Assembly: GCA_947457195.1 (NCBI GenBank)
Contig: CANGUU010000005.1
Location: 1 to 64,000 of the forward strand
DNA from: Gammaproteobacteria bacterium
Lineage (GTDB): Bacteria; Pseudomonadota; Gammaproteobacteria; Pseudomonadales; Pseudohongiellaceae
Direction: 5' to 3'
Length of the DNA stretch: 64,000 nt
Shown here one piece after another: positions 8,925 through 16,481 of the stretch (positions are counted from its first letter, which is position 1; each line of letters starts with the position of its first letter). The notes beneath the pieces were generated by a model, which saw only the letters and a program-made list of their open reading frames with translations, searched no databases and was not told the DNA's origin. The translations under genes were made by a program, and so were the position numbers.

Positions 8925-10379
8925 TCAGTCGACCAGCTTGATCCACTCGCCGGGCTTGGGTTCACCGGTCGGGTAGTCCCCGTTCATGAGCCGCAGCATG
9001 TCTTCCGGAGACTCCGGCAGGCGGCTGTTGCGGGCCAGATCCGCCCAGCGGCGACCGTCGGCCTGCACCCAGGTGATCTTCAGCGGGTCGGCAAACACTC
9101 CCTCGTTGCGGGCGATGGGGCGGAAGCTCTTGATGCTATCGAGCAGCGCCTTTTGTGACGCTTCGTCGGCTGCAGCGCTGGTCATGATGAAGGCGCGGCC
9201 GTTGAAGTACACCACGGCGATGCGTTCCTGCGTTTCGGGACGCAGACCGGTGTAGCCCAGCAGTCCGAACTGCCGCAATTCCTCGGCCTGTTGCACGTTG
9301 GCAATGCCGAGGTTGTCGCGGATGAACAGGCGCGGCTCGAGGTTTTGCTGCAGGCGCTGGGTTTCTACTTTGAACGTTCCTGTGCTGCCGGCGGGAGCGC
9401 TGGCCGTCATGGTGGTAGTCGTTTCTTCGATGGTCCACGCTGGCGGAAGCACGACCGTGTAGCCCAGCAGCTTCTGGTAGTAGCGGTTGCGACTTTCGGC
9501 GCCAGTCATGTTCTGCAGCGAAGGACCCACCAGCAGATCCGTGGTGGCCTCCCGAAACGCGGCATTGTCGAGTTCAGGCACCGTGCCGCCCTGCATGGTG
9601 GCGCTCTGGGCCACAGCCTGCTGCAGACGCGTGTCGTTGCGGGGGTGCGTGGCGAACAGGCCATGGTAGGCAGGCCCCTTGTTGGAGTTCTTCTTCATGA
9701 AGTCCTCCTGGTTCTTCAGCACGCCGATGACTTCCACCATGGCATTGGGGTCATAGCCCGCCTTGAGCAGGTACTCGGCGCCTAGGGCATCCGCCTCCAG
9801 CTCCATGTCACGACCGTAGCCGCTGATGAGCGCGCCACCGAACAGGCTGGCGGTTTCACCGAGCACGGAGGTGCCGGTGGTCACCACGGAAGCGACCGCT
9901 ACCGCGGTCGACAGCACGTTGGAGGTGCGCGCCGCCGTCTGCTGCCGCACGGCATGCCGCGCCGTGATGTGGCCGATCTCGTGGCCGAGCACGGCCGCCA
10001 GTTGCGCCTCGCTGGTGAGGTAGTCGAGCAAGCCGCGGTTGACGTACACGTAGCCACCGGGCAGCGCGAAGGCGTTGATGTCGGGGCTGTCGATGATGGT
10101 GAAGTGGAAAGTCAGGTCCGGGCGATGCGAGATGGCCGCCAGTTTCTGCCCGATCTTTTCCACGTACGCCTGCAGCTTGGCATCCTGATAGAGGGGGGAG
10201 TCCTTGACGAGTTTCTCATGCTCTTCCTTGCCGACCTCCAGTTCGCGCTTCTCCGACATCAGCACGAAGTTGGACCCGCCGGTGGGGTTGGAGGCACAAC
10301 CGGCAAGGGCGACGACCCCGCCCAGCAGCAGCGCGCCGAGGGCCTGGGAACATGCATGCAGGGGCAGTGAAATTCTCAT
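8925..10379 (-). CDS. M48 family metalloprotease lipoprotein
   Basis: Protein of 484 residues with a lipoprotein signal peptide ending in the lipobox LAGC (Cys 28). It has a zinc-protease core: HEIGH at residues 133-137 and the third-ligand motif ELEADALG near 195. This is the LoiP/BepA-like group of periplasmic, membrane-tethered M48 proteases that act on outer-membrane proteins. A second half (about 270-484) ends with a LRLMNG...PGEWIKLV motif common in longer members of the family. It lies downstream of, and in the same orientation as, the large envelope cluster, with a 55-base gap to the preceding lipoprotein gene. It could process cluster components (inference). Confidence 0.9.
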   Translation of the reverse strand: MRISLPLHACSQALGALLLGGVVALAGCASNPTGGSNFVLMSEKRELEVGKEEHEKLVKDSPLYQDAKLQAYVEKIGQKLAAISHRPDLTFHFTIIDSPDINAFALPGGYVYVNRGLLDYLTSEAQLAAVLGHEIGHITARHAVRQQTAARTSNVLSTAVAVASVVTTGTSVLGETASLFGGALISGYGRDMELEADALGAEYLLKAGYDPNAMVEVIGVLKNQEDFMKKNSNKGPAYHGLFATHPRNDTRLQQAVAQSATMQGGTVPELDNAAFREATTDLLVGPSLQNMTGAESRNRYYQKLLGYTVVLPPAWTIEETTTTMTASAPAGSTGTFKVETQRLQQNLEPRLFIRDNLGIANVQQAEELRQFGLLGYTGLRPETQERIAVVYFNGRAFIMTSAAADEASQKALLDSIKSFRPIARNEGVFADPLKITWVQADGRRWADLARNSRLPESPEDMLRLMNGDYPTGEPKPGEWIKLVD

Positions 10380-10434
10380 GGTTCTACTGTACGAAGCGAA
10401 AGCTGAACATGGCCTGACTCTGCGGGGGCCGGCT

Positions 10435-11097
10435 TCAGGTACCGCTTTCCGGGTTGCCGCCGATAAATTGCTTCAACTGGTTGCCAAGGCCGCTGCAGGC
10501 GTTGGCCTCCACGCGGGCGATGAGCGGAATGGGCACCACGACGGCGGGCATGTAGGACTGGCCGGTGGCGTCGGTGCTGATCGAGCCGACCGACTCCAGT
10601 GTGTCGAGGTCCCACACCTCGGCCTCGAAATTGGAATCGTCCGTCCAGGTGCCGAAGCCGAAGCAGCCGCCGCCCCCCGGACCAATGGTGCAGGACATGG
10701 TGCCGGAACTCTCCGAGCGACGGGTTAGCCCGTCCAGCCACACGATGTATTCGATGCCGTACTCGGCCAGACGCTGCTTGGCTTGGTCGACTTCCATCAG
10801 CTGCTTGAGGTGGCTGGTGCGCATCGGCGCCGTTCGCGGCTCGAAGAAGGGAAACATGGCATCGAGGAATTCGCGCTCCGGCACCACGCGAATGCCGTTC
10901 TCACCGTTCTGCACGACGTTGGCCACGCACTCGACGAAGTTGCCCTCGGTCTCGTAGTTGTTGTTCTGGCGTCGCCCCAGGATGACGATGGACTCGCCAT
11001 CGCTGATGCTGGTGGTTGCCTGACGGAATTCGTCGATCTCCGTCGTGGTACACGCGGTCAGCAGCAGCAGGCAGAGCACGGGCAACAGACGATGCAT
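10435..11097 (-). CDS. Putative lipoprotein of unknown function
   Basis: About 220 residues. The start at ATG 11097 gives a short signal peptide (MHRLLPVLCLLLLTAC) with Cys as the lipidation site, so an N-terminal lipoprotein. The mature part starts with a Thr-rich segment and SISDGESIVILGRR, like the head of a nucleotide- or cofactor-free beta domain, and ends in ALANACSGLGNQLKQF-type sequence. I recognise no named domain. The gene sits 8 bases after the stop of the preceding lipoprotein gene, so the two are probably co-expressed. Confidence 0.75.
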   Translation of the reverse strand: MHRLLPVLCLLLLTACTTTEIDEFRQATTSISDGESIVILGRRQNNNYETEGNFVECVANVVQNGENGIRVVPEREFLDAMFPFFEPRTAPMRTSHLKQLMEVDQAKQRLAEYGIEYIVWLDGLTRRSESSGTMSCTIGPGGGGCFGFGTWTDDSNFEAEVWDLDTLESVGSISTDATGQSYMPAVVVPIPLIARVEANACSGLGNQLKQFIGGNPESGT

Positions 11098-11105
11098 GGG
11101 ACACC

Positions 11106-11831
11106 TCACTCCAAAGCGACGTTGTTGGCTTTCAACCATTCGTTGACTTCCGGCACGTCCTTGAAGCCGAGAGTGAAGCTGGCGGCGAGGTCGCGCATGG
11201 CGACGACGGCAGCGCCCTGCACGCCGGCATCCACGGTCTGCAGGTTTTCCTGCGGTGCCTTGCCGTAGGCGGTCATCACCCAGTCGGCGATGTACTCCCC
11301 ATTCGGATTCGACAGCTTCATGTTGTACTTCATCCAGATCTCGTAAACCTTCAGCTTGGTCTTCTGCGGCAGGCCCAGCTGGAATTCGGCGATGGACGGT
11401 ACGAAGACGGCATCCACCCCGGCGTCGGCCGCCTCAGGCGACGGCAGTTCGACCACCTTGGCGAACAGCGCCGGCAACAGCGTGTTGAACAGCTCCAGCT
11501 GCGACGCACCGCCCTGCACGATGTACTCGTCGTCGCCGGTATTGTCGTTGATTTCGGTGTACGAGAAGTTGCGCAGTTCGTCGCTGTAGTAGACCCCAAC
11601 GGTGAGGGGAAGCTTGCCGACCAGTGGCGACGGGTAGTCACCGTCGATGACGATGGTGCTCGCCGCACAGCCGGCGAGCAGGCTGGTCAGCAGCAAAGGC
11701 AGGAGTGGGGGCAGGCGACCGCGCAGGTTCAACCCGCTGGCAAGGCCGCCGCCAGCCGGGGCAGGAGCCGGGTGAACGGCGCGAAGCGCTCCAAGGAAAT
11801 CCACAACAGTCGACGCAACGGACCTGATCAT
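11106..11831 (-). CDS. Putative lipoprotein, downstream end of vWA/ExbB cluster
   Basis: About 241 residues from ATG 11831, with lipobox LLAGC at Cys 54. The region before the lipobox is unusually long. A TTG at 11732 would place the Cys about 20 residues in, as expected for a normal lipoprotein signal, so the real start may be there. The mature part has LPLTVGVYYSDELRNF, as in periplasmic lipoproteins of uncharacterised envelope operons. No enzymatic motif is seen. It follows the second vWA gene after 87 bases and belongs to the same transcription direction. Confidence 0.72.
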   Translation of the reverse strand: MIRSVASTVVDFLGALRAVHPAPAPAGGGLASGLNLRGRLPPLLPLLLTSLLAGCAASTIVIDGDYPSPLVGKLPLTVGVYYSDELRNFSYTEINDNTGDDEYIVQGGASQLELFNTLLPALFAKVVELPSPEAADAGVDAVFVPSIAEFQLGLPQKTKLKVYEIWMKYNMKLSNPNGEYIADWVMTAYGKAPQENLQTVDAGVQGAAVVAMRDLAASFTLGFKDVPEVNEWLKANNVALE

Positions 11832-11918
11832 CAGTGCCAACCCAGCCTTGTTTGTACCGGTCGCGCGTACGGCCGGCCAATCAATGGTACTCCGCTCACG
11901 ACGACTGCCAACCTGCTT

Positions 11919-12914
11919 TCAGTAAAAATCATTGAGCCCCACGAATGTGCCACCGTTCTTGCGGGCCAACTCGCGCATCAGCGCAGCAAAGCGCCGACCC
12001 GTTTCCTGGTAGCGCGGCGGCTGCGCAAACTGTACGGGAAAGCCTATCGCGTGGATGCGTACCAGGCGCTCGCCGGTCGCGGTGGCGGTATTGATGCGGT
12101 CCACCGTGTTGACGACGTCGCGGATGGAGTTGCCGGTGAAATCGTCGCCCAGCACGTAAATACTGATCTTCTTGCCCGGATCGTAGAACTCGCGGATGGC
12201 GGCAATGATGCCTTCCACCGGACTGCTGTCGCTGAAGGGATTCCAGGTGCGCAGCCGCTGCAAGATGGCCTGGCGCCGCGCCGGCGTGTCCTCGATCCAC
12301 TGACCGCGGAAGGAGCTGAACATGTAGTCGCCTTCGTCGTTCATGACCTGAATGCCCTTGAGCTGCGGGTACACTTCCAGGGTTTCCGTGACCACCTGCA
12401 GCAAGCGGTTCCAGCTGTAGTTGAACATGGAGCCGGAAGTGTCGATCACGAACACCACGTATTCACTGTCGACCGGGACGCCACCCACCGAGTCCGACTG
12501 CACCGAACGCTGCTGGCTCTCCTGCAGGCGTCGCATTTCGTCGGTGAGTGACTGACGGGCCAGCGCCAGCTGGCCGGCTTCCGTGTCGATATCCATGGCC
12601 TGGTCGCTACGTGCTTCCAGCCGCTTCTGTACCTCGGCCAGTTCCGTCTCGAGGCGGGCGATACGCTGCGTGTACTGCGACAGCTGCTCCTGCTTGGCAT
12701 TCAGGTCGCGGTTGAAGATGTTGGTTTCCCCGCGGATTTCGAACAGCTGCTTTTGCAGGTCGAGAATGCTGCCGCCGCGTGGGTCCTCCGCTACTTCGAT
12801 GGCGCCTTCCGGCTGGTTCCGTACCAGCATGAACAGCAGGATCATGGCCCCGAAGCCGCAGCACATCACGTCCAGGTAAGACATGCTGAAAGTGGTGATT
12901 TCGCGGCGTGCCAT
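11919..12914 (-). CDS. vWA protein with ExbD/TolR-like membrane anchor (paralogue 2)
   Basis: 331 residues. A single N-terminal helix (about 12-30) carries the motif YLDVMCCGFGAMILLF with Asp 15. A predicted coiled coil follows at about 51-135, then a von Willebrand A domain with a MIDAS motif DTSGS at 158-162 and a late metal-site Asp in YVLGDDF. The helix motif matches the Asp-containing helix of ExbD/TolR (FIDVML-type), the stator helix that pairs with ExbB/TolQ. The vWA domain would be periplasmic by this topology. The gene is 9 bases downstream of its paralogue. Role inferred: moving stalk of an ion-driven motor. Confidence 0.82.
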   Translation of the reverse strand: MARREITTFSMSYLDVMCCGFGAMILLFMLVRNQPEGAIEVAEDPRGGSILDLQKQLFEIRGETNIFNRDLNAKQEQLSQYTQRIARLETELAEVQKRLEARSDQAMDIDTEAGQLALARQSLTDEMRRLQESQQRSVQSDSVGGVPVDSEYVVFVIDTSGSMFNYSWNRLLQVVTETLEVYPQLKGIQVMNDEGDYMFSSFRGQWIEDTPARRQAILQRLRTWNPFSDSSPVEGIIAAIREFYDPGKKISIYVLGDDFTGNSIRDVVNTVDRINTATATGERLVRIHAIGFPVQFAQPPRYQETGRRFAALMRELARKNGGTFVGLNDFY

Positions 12915-12923
12915 GGCAGCTCC

Positions 12924-14030
12924 CTAGGGCCAGTCCGACGACGGTGTGAGGAAGGAGCCACCAGTGTTCACCGACAGCTGCCAGTACAGCGAGGCGGCCA
13001 TGGGATCGCCCTCGAGTGGCTCGAGGATGACGTTGATCGGTACGCCCTCCGGCAATTCCTGCAGCGCCCGCTCGAAGATGCGTTCGCGATCCCGTCCAGT
13101 CACCAGACCCTTGGCGGCTCCACGGTTTTCCAGCGTCGGCAAGCCGTCGGTGATCAGGAAGATGTTGTCCGGCTTCGGGTCCAGCTGCTTGATGGCTACG
13201 AAGAGGTTTTCGAGATTGGTACCCTCGATCGGTATGGTGCTCTCGAGGTTGCTGATGGCCTGATTCAGCTGCTCTTCGTCGGCCACTTCCAGCCAGCTGC
13301 CTTCGGTGCCGGGGATCAGCGACTGCACCTCGTTGCTGAACGTGTAGATCTGGTACTGGCTCGGCGGGGGCAGCCGTGCTGTCAGCCAGTCGACGGTCTT
13401 GCGGGCCTGTTCCCACTTGGGGGCCTTCAGCTTGTCGCTGTCGCTCATGTTGCGGCGGCGGATGATGTTGACGATGGTGTTGTCGAGCATCGAGGCCGAC
13501 TTGTCGAGCAGGATGAGGATGCGATTGCCGCCGAGAATCAATCCGGTCAGGTACTGGCGGTTGCCCTCACCGATAAAGGCGCGGATGTTGTTGCCGGACT
13601 GCAGCTCCTCCTCGGCCCGCAGCTTGGCGAGCTCGGCTTCCAGCGTGGCGATCTCCGTTTTCAGCTTGGCGATGGTTTCCGCCTCCGTGTCGCTTTCTGA
13701 TTCCAGCAGCACGAGTTCGGCACGCAGCGGGTCGAGCTGCTGCTGGATGCGGCTGGCCAGCCCCTGAGCAACGGCCAGCCGGTCGTCGACATCCGACAGC
13801 GTGTTGCGCAGCCGCACCAGGCCTTGCTGTCCCTCGAGGATTTCCTCTTCCAGCAGCTCCACCTCGGCGGCTGCCGGCGCGTTCTGCACGGCCTGCAGCG
13901 CGCTGCTGTGGTCGGTGATGAGAAACAGCAGCACCACCGCGCCGAAGCCGCAGGAAATCACGTCGAGGAAGGACAGACTGACCGGGTCGAAGTTGCGTGA
14001 ACTTTTCTTGCCCTTGCTGCCGCCTGCCAT
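12924..14030 (-). CDS. vWA protein with ExbD/TolR-like membrane anchor (paralogue 1)
   Basis: 368 residues with the same plan as the next gene: a basic N-terminus, one helix with FLDVISCGFGAVVLLF (Asp 23), a long Glu/Leu-rich coiled coil at about 56-142, and a vWA domain with a DKSAS MIDAS motif at 176-180, a Thr in IEGTN and an Asp in ITDGLP. Both paralogues share LDVxxCGFGAxxLLF, so the Asp is conserved. ExbD/TolR work as dimers inside an ExbB/TolQ pentamer; two different paralogues suggest a heterodimer (inference). It lies 3 bases after the Hsp70-like gene. Confidence 0.83.
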   Translation of the reverse strand: MAGGSKGKKSSRNFDPVSLSFLDVISCGFGAVVLLFLITDHSSALQAVQNAPAAAEVELLEEEILEGQQGLVRLRNTLSDVDDRLAVAQGLASRIQQQLDPLRAELVLLESESDTEAETIAKLKTEIATLEAELAKLRAEEELQSGNNIRAFIGEGNRQYLTGLILGGNRILILLDKSASMLDNTIVNIIRRRNMSDSDKLKAPKWEQARKTVDWLTARLPPPSQYQIYTFSNEVQSLIPGTEGSWLEVADEEQLNQAISNLESTIPIEGTNLENLFVAIKQLDPKPDNIFLITDGLPTLENRGAAKGLVTGRDRERIFERALQELPEGVPINVILEPLEGDPMAASLYWQLSVNTGGSFLTPSSDWP

Positions 14031-14033
14031 GGG

Positions 14034-15329
14034 CTACTCCACGCTGATCAGCAGCAGCTGGTGAGTGCCGGCCTGCAGGCAGTCACCGGGTTTCAGCCAG
14101 CAGCCTGCCGTGGCCGGGTCGTCGTTGCAGGTGAGGTCGCCGGCGATCTGCTCGAGCAGTACGCCGCGCGGTCCGCGCTGCAGCACCAGGCTGCCGCGCC
14201 AGCCCGGCAGACCCAGCACGCGGGCCAGATCGCTCTGGCCGGCGGGCTCGCCGGCCAGCGTGCGCCCGAGAGGCAGTGCATAGGCCTGATGGTCCAGAAG
14301 TAAATGCGTCGGCTGCCGCGCGGGGGCGGCACCTGCCGCGGCGGCCGGCTGCGTTGCCAGCGGCAGGCGACTGACGAAGCCCGGGCTGTCCCCCGGCTTC
14401 AACAGCAGCTCCCGGTAGCGCTCCGCCGCCAGAAGGCCGGCATGCTCGTCGAGGCCCTGAATGCCGGGGAAGGCGGCGGTCAATCCCGGCAGCGCCAGGT
14501 GCCCGGCCTGCGTAAACAGTCCGGAGTCGGCCGTGCGCAGCGCGGCCAGCTCGCGCGCGATGCGCGCATACAGCGTCTTGCTGCGTTCACAGAACATGTC
14601 GTACGTCACGCGCGCCTGGAAGCTGCTGCCCTTGTGGTTGATTTCGAGCTGCAGTTCGCCGCTGCGCGCGCTGGCAGCCAGCCAGACGGGCAGCTGGTTG
14701 GCGATGTACTGCTCGGTTTCTGCACTGTGCGTGGGGTCGAAGCGGCTTTGCTGCAGGAAGGCATCCGCCACTACGCTGCTCCAGGCGTCGTGCAAAGCCA
14801 GCGATCCGGCCGCCGGTATCTGGCTCAGCTTTTCGCGCTGCAGGCTGCCGTCCACTTCCCGGTAGCAGGACAGCACAGCCTGGTGCAGTTGCAGGTCCAG
14901 CACGATGCAGTCCGGTGCTTCGCTGGCCGCGGCCAGCAACAGACCGTGATCGATCAGGGCCAGGGTGCGGAAGGGGCAGGGTTTGAGAATACCAAGCAGC
15001 ACCGACAGCTGCGCGCGCGTATAGGACGCCGGCGTCGCCACGAGAACACCGGCCCCGAGCTCCTGTTCCTGCGTCAACAGCTGCAGGTGGCGGTAGGCAA
15101 GGTCGGCATGGTGCCGGAAGGTCTTGGTCTTGATGGCCAGCGGATCCAGACTGAGCTGCTGCCAGAACTGGTGGAAGTTCTGTCGCGGATGCAGGCGCGC
15201 CACCTGTCGGGCGGCCTCGCCGAACAGCGGCTCGGCGCCCGCCACGTTGGCAAAGCCCGGGCTGGACGCCAGCACCCGCTGTGCGGATCGGAGAGTGACG
15301 CGCGAATCGTGCAACTCAAGCAGGTTCAC
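14034..15329 (-). CDS. Degenerate Hsp70/actin-fold protein with FHA-like C-terminus
   Basis: 431 residues, no signal peptide, so cytoplasmic. Residues about 1-290 follow the order of Hsp70-type blocks: a GEAARQVARL...QFWQQL segment, VLVATPASYTRAQLS (compare ITVPAYFNDAQR in Hsp70), an ALIDHGLLLAAA block, and IVLDLQLHQAVLSCYR where Hsp70 has DLGGGT. The phosphate loops have lost their Gly/Thr residues, so ATP binding is doubtful. The last about 95 residues (LLLDHQAYALPLGRT...LKPGDCLQAGTHQLLLISV) look like a degenerate forkhead-associated beta-sandwich. The start overlaps the channel gene stop by 4 bases. Both domain calls are inference from motif spacing. Confidence 0.62.
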   Translation of the reverse strand: MNLLELHDSRVTLRSAQRVLASSPGFANVAGAEPLFGEAARQVARLHPRQNFHQFWQQLSLDPLAIKTKTFRHHADLAYRHLQLLTQEQELGAGVLVATPASYTRAQLSVLLGILKPCPFRTLALIDHGLLLAAASEAPDCIVLDLQLHQAVLSCYREVDGSLQREKLSQIPAAGSLALHDAWSSVVADAFLQQSRFDPTHSAETEQYIANQLPVWLAASARSGELQLEINHKGSSFQARVTYDMFCERSKTLYARIARELAALRTADSGLFTQAGHLALPGLTAAFPGIQGLDEHAGLLAAERYRELLLKPGDSPGFVSRLPLATQPAAAAGAAPARQPTHLLLDHQAYALPLGRTLAGEPAGQSDLARVLGLPGWRGSLVLQRGPRGVLLEQIAGDLTCNDDPATAGCWLKPGDCLQAGTHQLLLISVE

Positions 15330-16141
15330 GGCTCATTCCGCTCCGGCACCTGCAGGTGGCGGATCAGGTGGTTGTCACAGTAGTTCTTGGTGTTGAGCAC
15401 CAGGCGATCCTGCATCAGCTGCAGTTGGTACAGCAGGAACATGATGAAAATGCTCACCACCAGCGCGATCAGCGTGGAGTTGAAGGCCACGCCCAGGCTC
15501 GTGGTCACGCCCATCACGTCGCCCTGCACGGCCTGCTGCGCCTGCGAAAGCGCCTGGCCGATACCGCGTACCGTGCCGATGAATCCGATGGACGGAATCG
15601 CCCAGGCGATGTAGCGCACGATGGTGAGCTCGTTGTCGAGCCGATTGGCTTCGTTGTCGCAGACATCACCGATCACGCTGGAGACGTCGGCAATGTTGCG
15701 GGTCGCGCTGAAGCGCTGCAGACCGGCCAGCAGTGCGCGCGGCAGCAGGAATTCACGCTCGCCGAGCGGCAGTGCCTGCAAGGGCCGGGAGAAGTCCCGC
15801 GCGTCCTGCGGCAGGATGCTCATGCCCTCGGCGGAGTTGAGCAGCGAGCGATCGAGCAGCTTGCTCTCGTTCATGTTGCGGCGGATCTTGTGGCCGAGGA
15901 TGGCGAAGGCCCACAGCGTGAGGATCACGCAGGATTCCTGCTCGTAGTCCTTGAGGATGACGTAGAAGGACTGCGGCGGGACGTAATTCGGGTCCTGCTC
16001 GTACATGGCGGCCTGCTGCGCCAGGATGGCATCGGAGTTGGGACGGATCACCGCCACGTACAGCGCATGCACCACGATGAGCGCGATGAACAGCGAGAAA
16101 ACCTGGTAGATGAAGTCCGAGATCAATCCTTGTTGTTTCAT
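15326..16141 (-). CDS. MotA/TolQ/ExbB-type proton channel protein
   Basis: 271 residues with four hydrophobic helices (about 12-30, 68-84, 175-198, 215-240). The last two carry the family core: IPSIGFIGTVRGIGQAL and GVAFNSTLIALVVSIF, with Thr 190 and Ser/Thr 222-223 at the positions where ExbB/TolQ have pore residues. The first loop is periplasmic and the long middle loop cytoplasmic, as in ExbB. It is not next to a normal exbD, tolR or motB; the vWA genes two to three places downstream supply the only plausible partners. It lies 15 bases after a small secreted-protein gene and overlaps the Hsp70-like gene by 4. Confidence 0.88.
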   Translation of the reverse strand: MKQQGLISDFIYQVFSLFIALIVVHALYVAVIRPNSDAILAQQAAMYEQDPNYVPPQSFYVILKDYEQESCVILTLWAFAILGHKIRRNMNESKLLDRSLLNSAEGMSILPQDARDFSRPLQALPLGEREFLLPRALLAGLQRFSATRNIADVSSVIGDVCDNEANRLDNELTIVRYIAWAIPSIGFIGTVRGIGQALSQAQQAVQGDVMGVTTSLGVAFNSTLIALVVSIFIMFLLYQLQLMQDRLVLNTKNYCDNHLIRHLQVPERNEP

Positions 16142-16156
16142 GCAGCGGCCTGAAGG

Positions 16157-16480
16157 TCAGATGTCAGCGGGAAAGGATACCGAGAGGTCTTCGGAGATCT
16201 CGACGGTGGGAACGAAGGTGTCGTTGGCGGTCATGGTACCCGGCGTCTGATCTTCTTCGCCGTCAAGAGCGGGGCCGACCGCCGCCGCGCCCTCGGCAGC
16301 CGGGTTGGCCGCGGAGGCGGGGCCCGCCCCGGCGGCTGCGGCGACCTCTGGGGTGGTGGCAGGGCCCGGGGAGCCTGCCCCGGTGCCGCTCGGGCCAGGG
16401 GCAGAGGGCAGTTCGGCGGCCCACAGCGCCACCGGCAGAATAACGGCCAGCAACAGCGGGAACCGGCGTGGGGTTCGCAT
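16157..16480 (-). CDS. Small secreted Ala/Pro/Gly-rich protein
   Basis: 107 residues. The start at ATG 16480 lies one base beyond the stop of the FGE-fold gene (16482-16484) and gives a signal peptide (RRFPLLLAVILPVALWA). The mature part is a low-complexity Ala/Gly/Pro stretch and a distinct acidic C-terminus (DTFVPTVEISEDLSVSFP). No domain is recognised. The tail motif, rather than the linker, is likely the functional part, perhaps a docking peptide for a cluster partner (inference). Confidence 0.7.
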   Translation of the reverse strand: MRTPRRFPLLLAVILPVALWAAELPSAPGPSGTGAGSPGPATTPEVAAAAGAGPASAANPAAEGAAAVGPALDGEEDQTPGTMTANDTFVPTVEISEDLSVSFPADI

Positions 16481-16481
16481 G

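Noticed and set aside
11016-12551. 511-residue plus-strand ORF opposite the second vWA gene and a lipoprotein gene
   Set aside because: The minus-strand vWA frame has MIDAS and membrane motifs; the plus frame has none.
11919-16141. Zorya anti-phage system
   Set aside because: The ExbB/MotA-type protein recalls ZorA, but no ZorB (MotB/OmpA-like) and no ZorC/ZorD-type helicase or EH-signature protein is present.
15326-16141. A conventional TonB-ExbB-ExbD system
   Set aside because: No ExbD-fold protein is adjacent, and the TonB-like proteins in the window are distant (40.4-43.7 kb and 62.9 kb).
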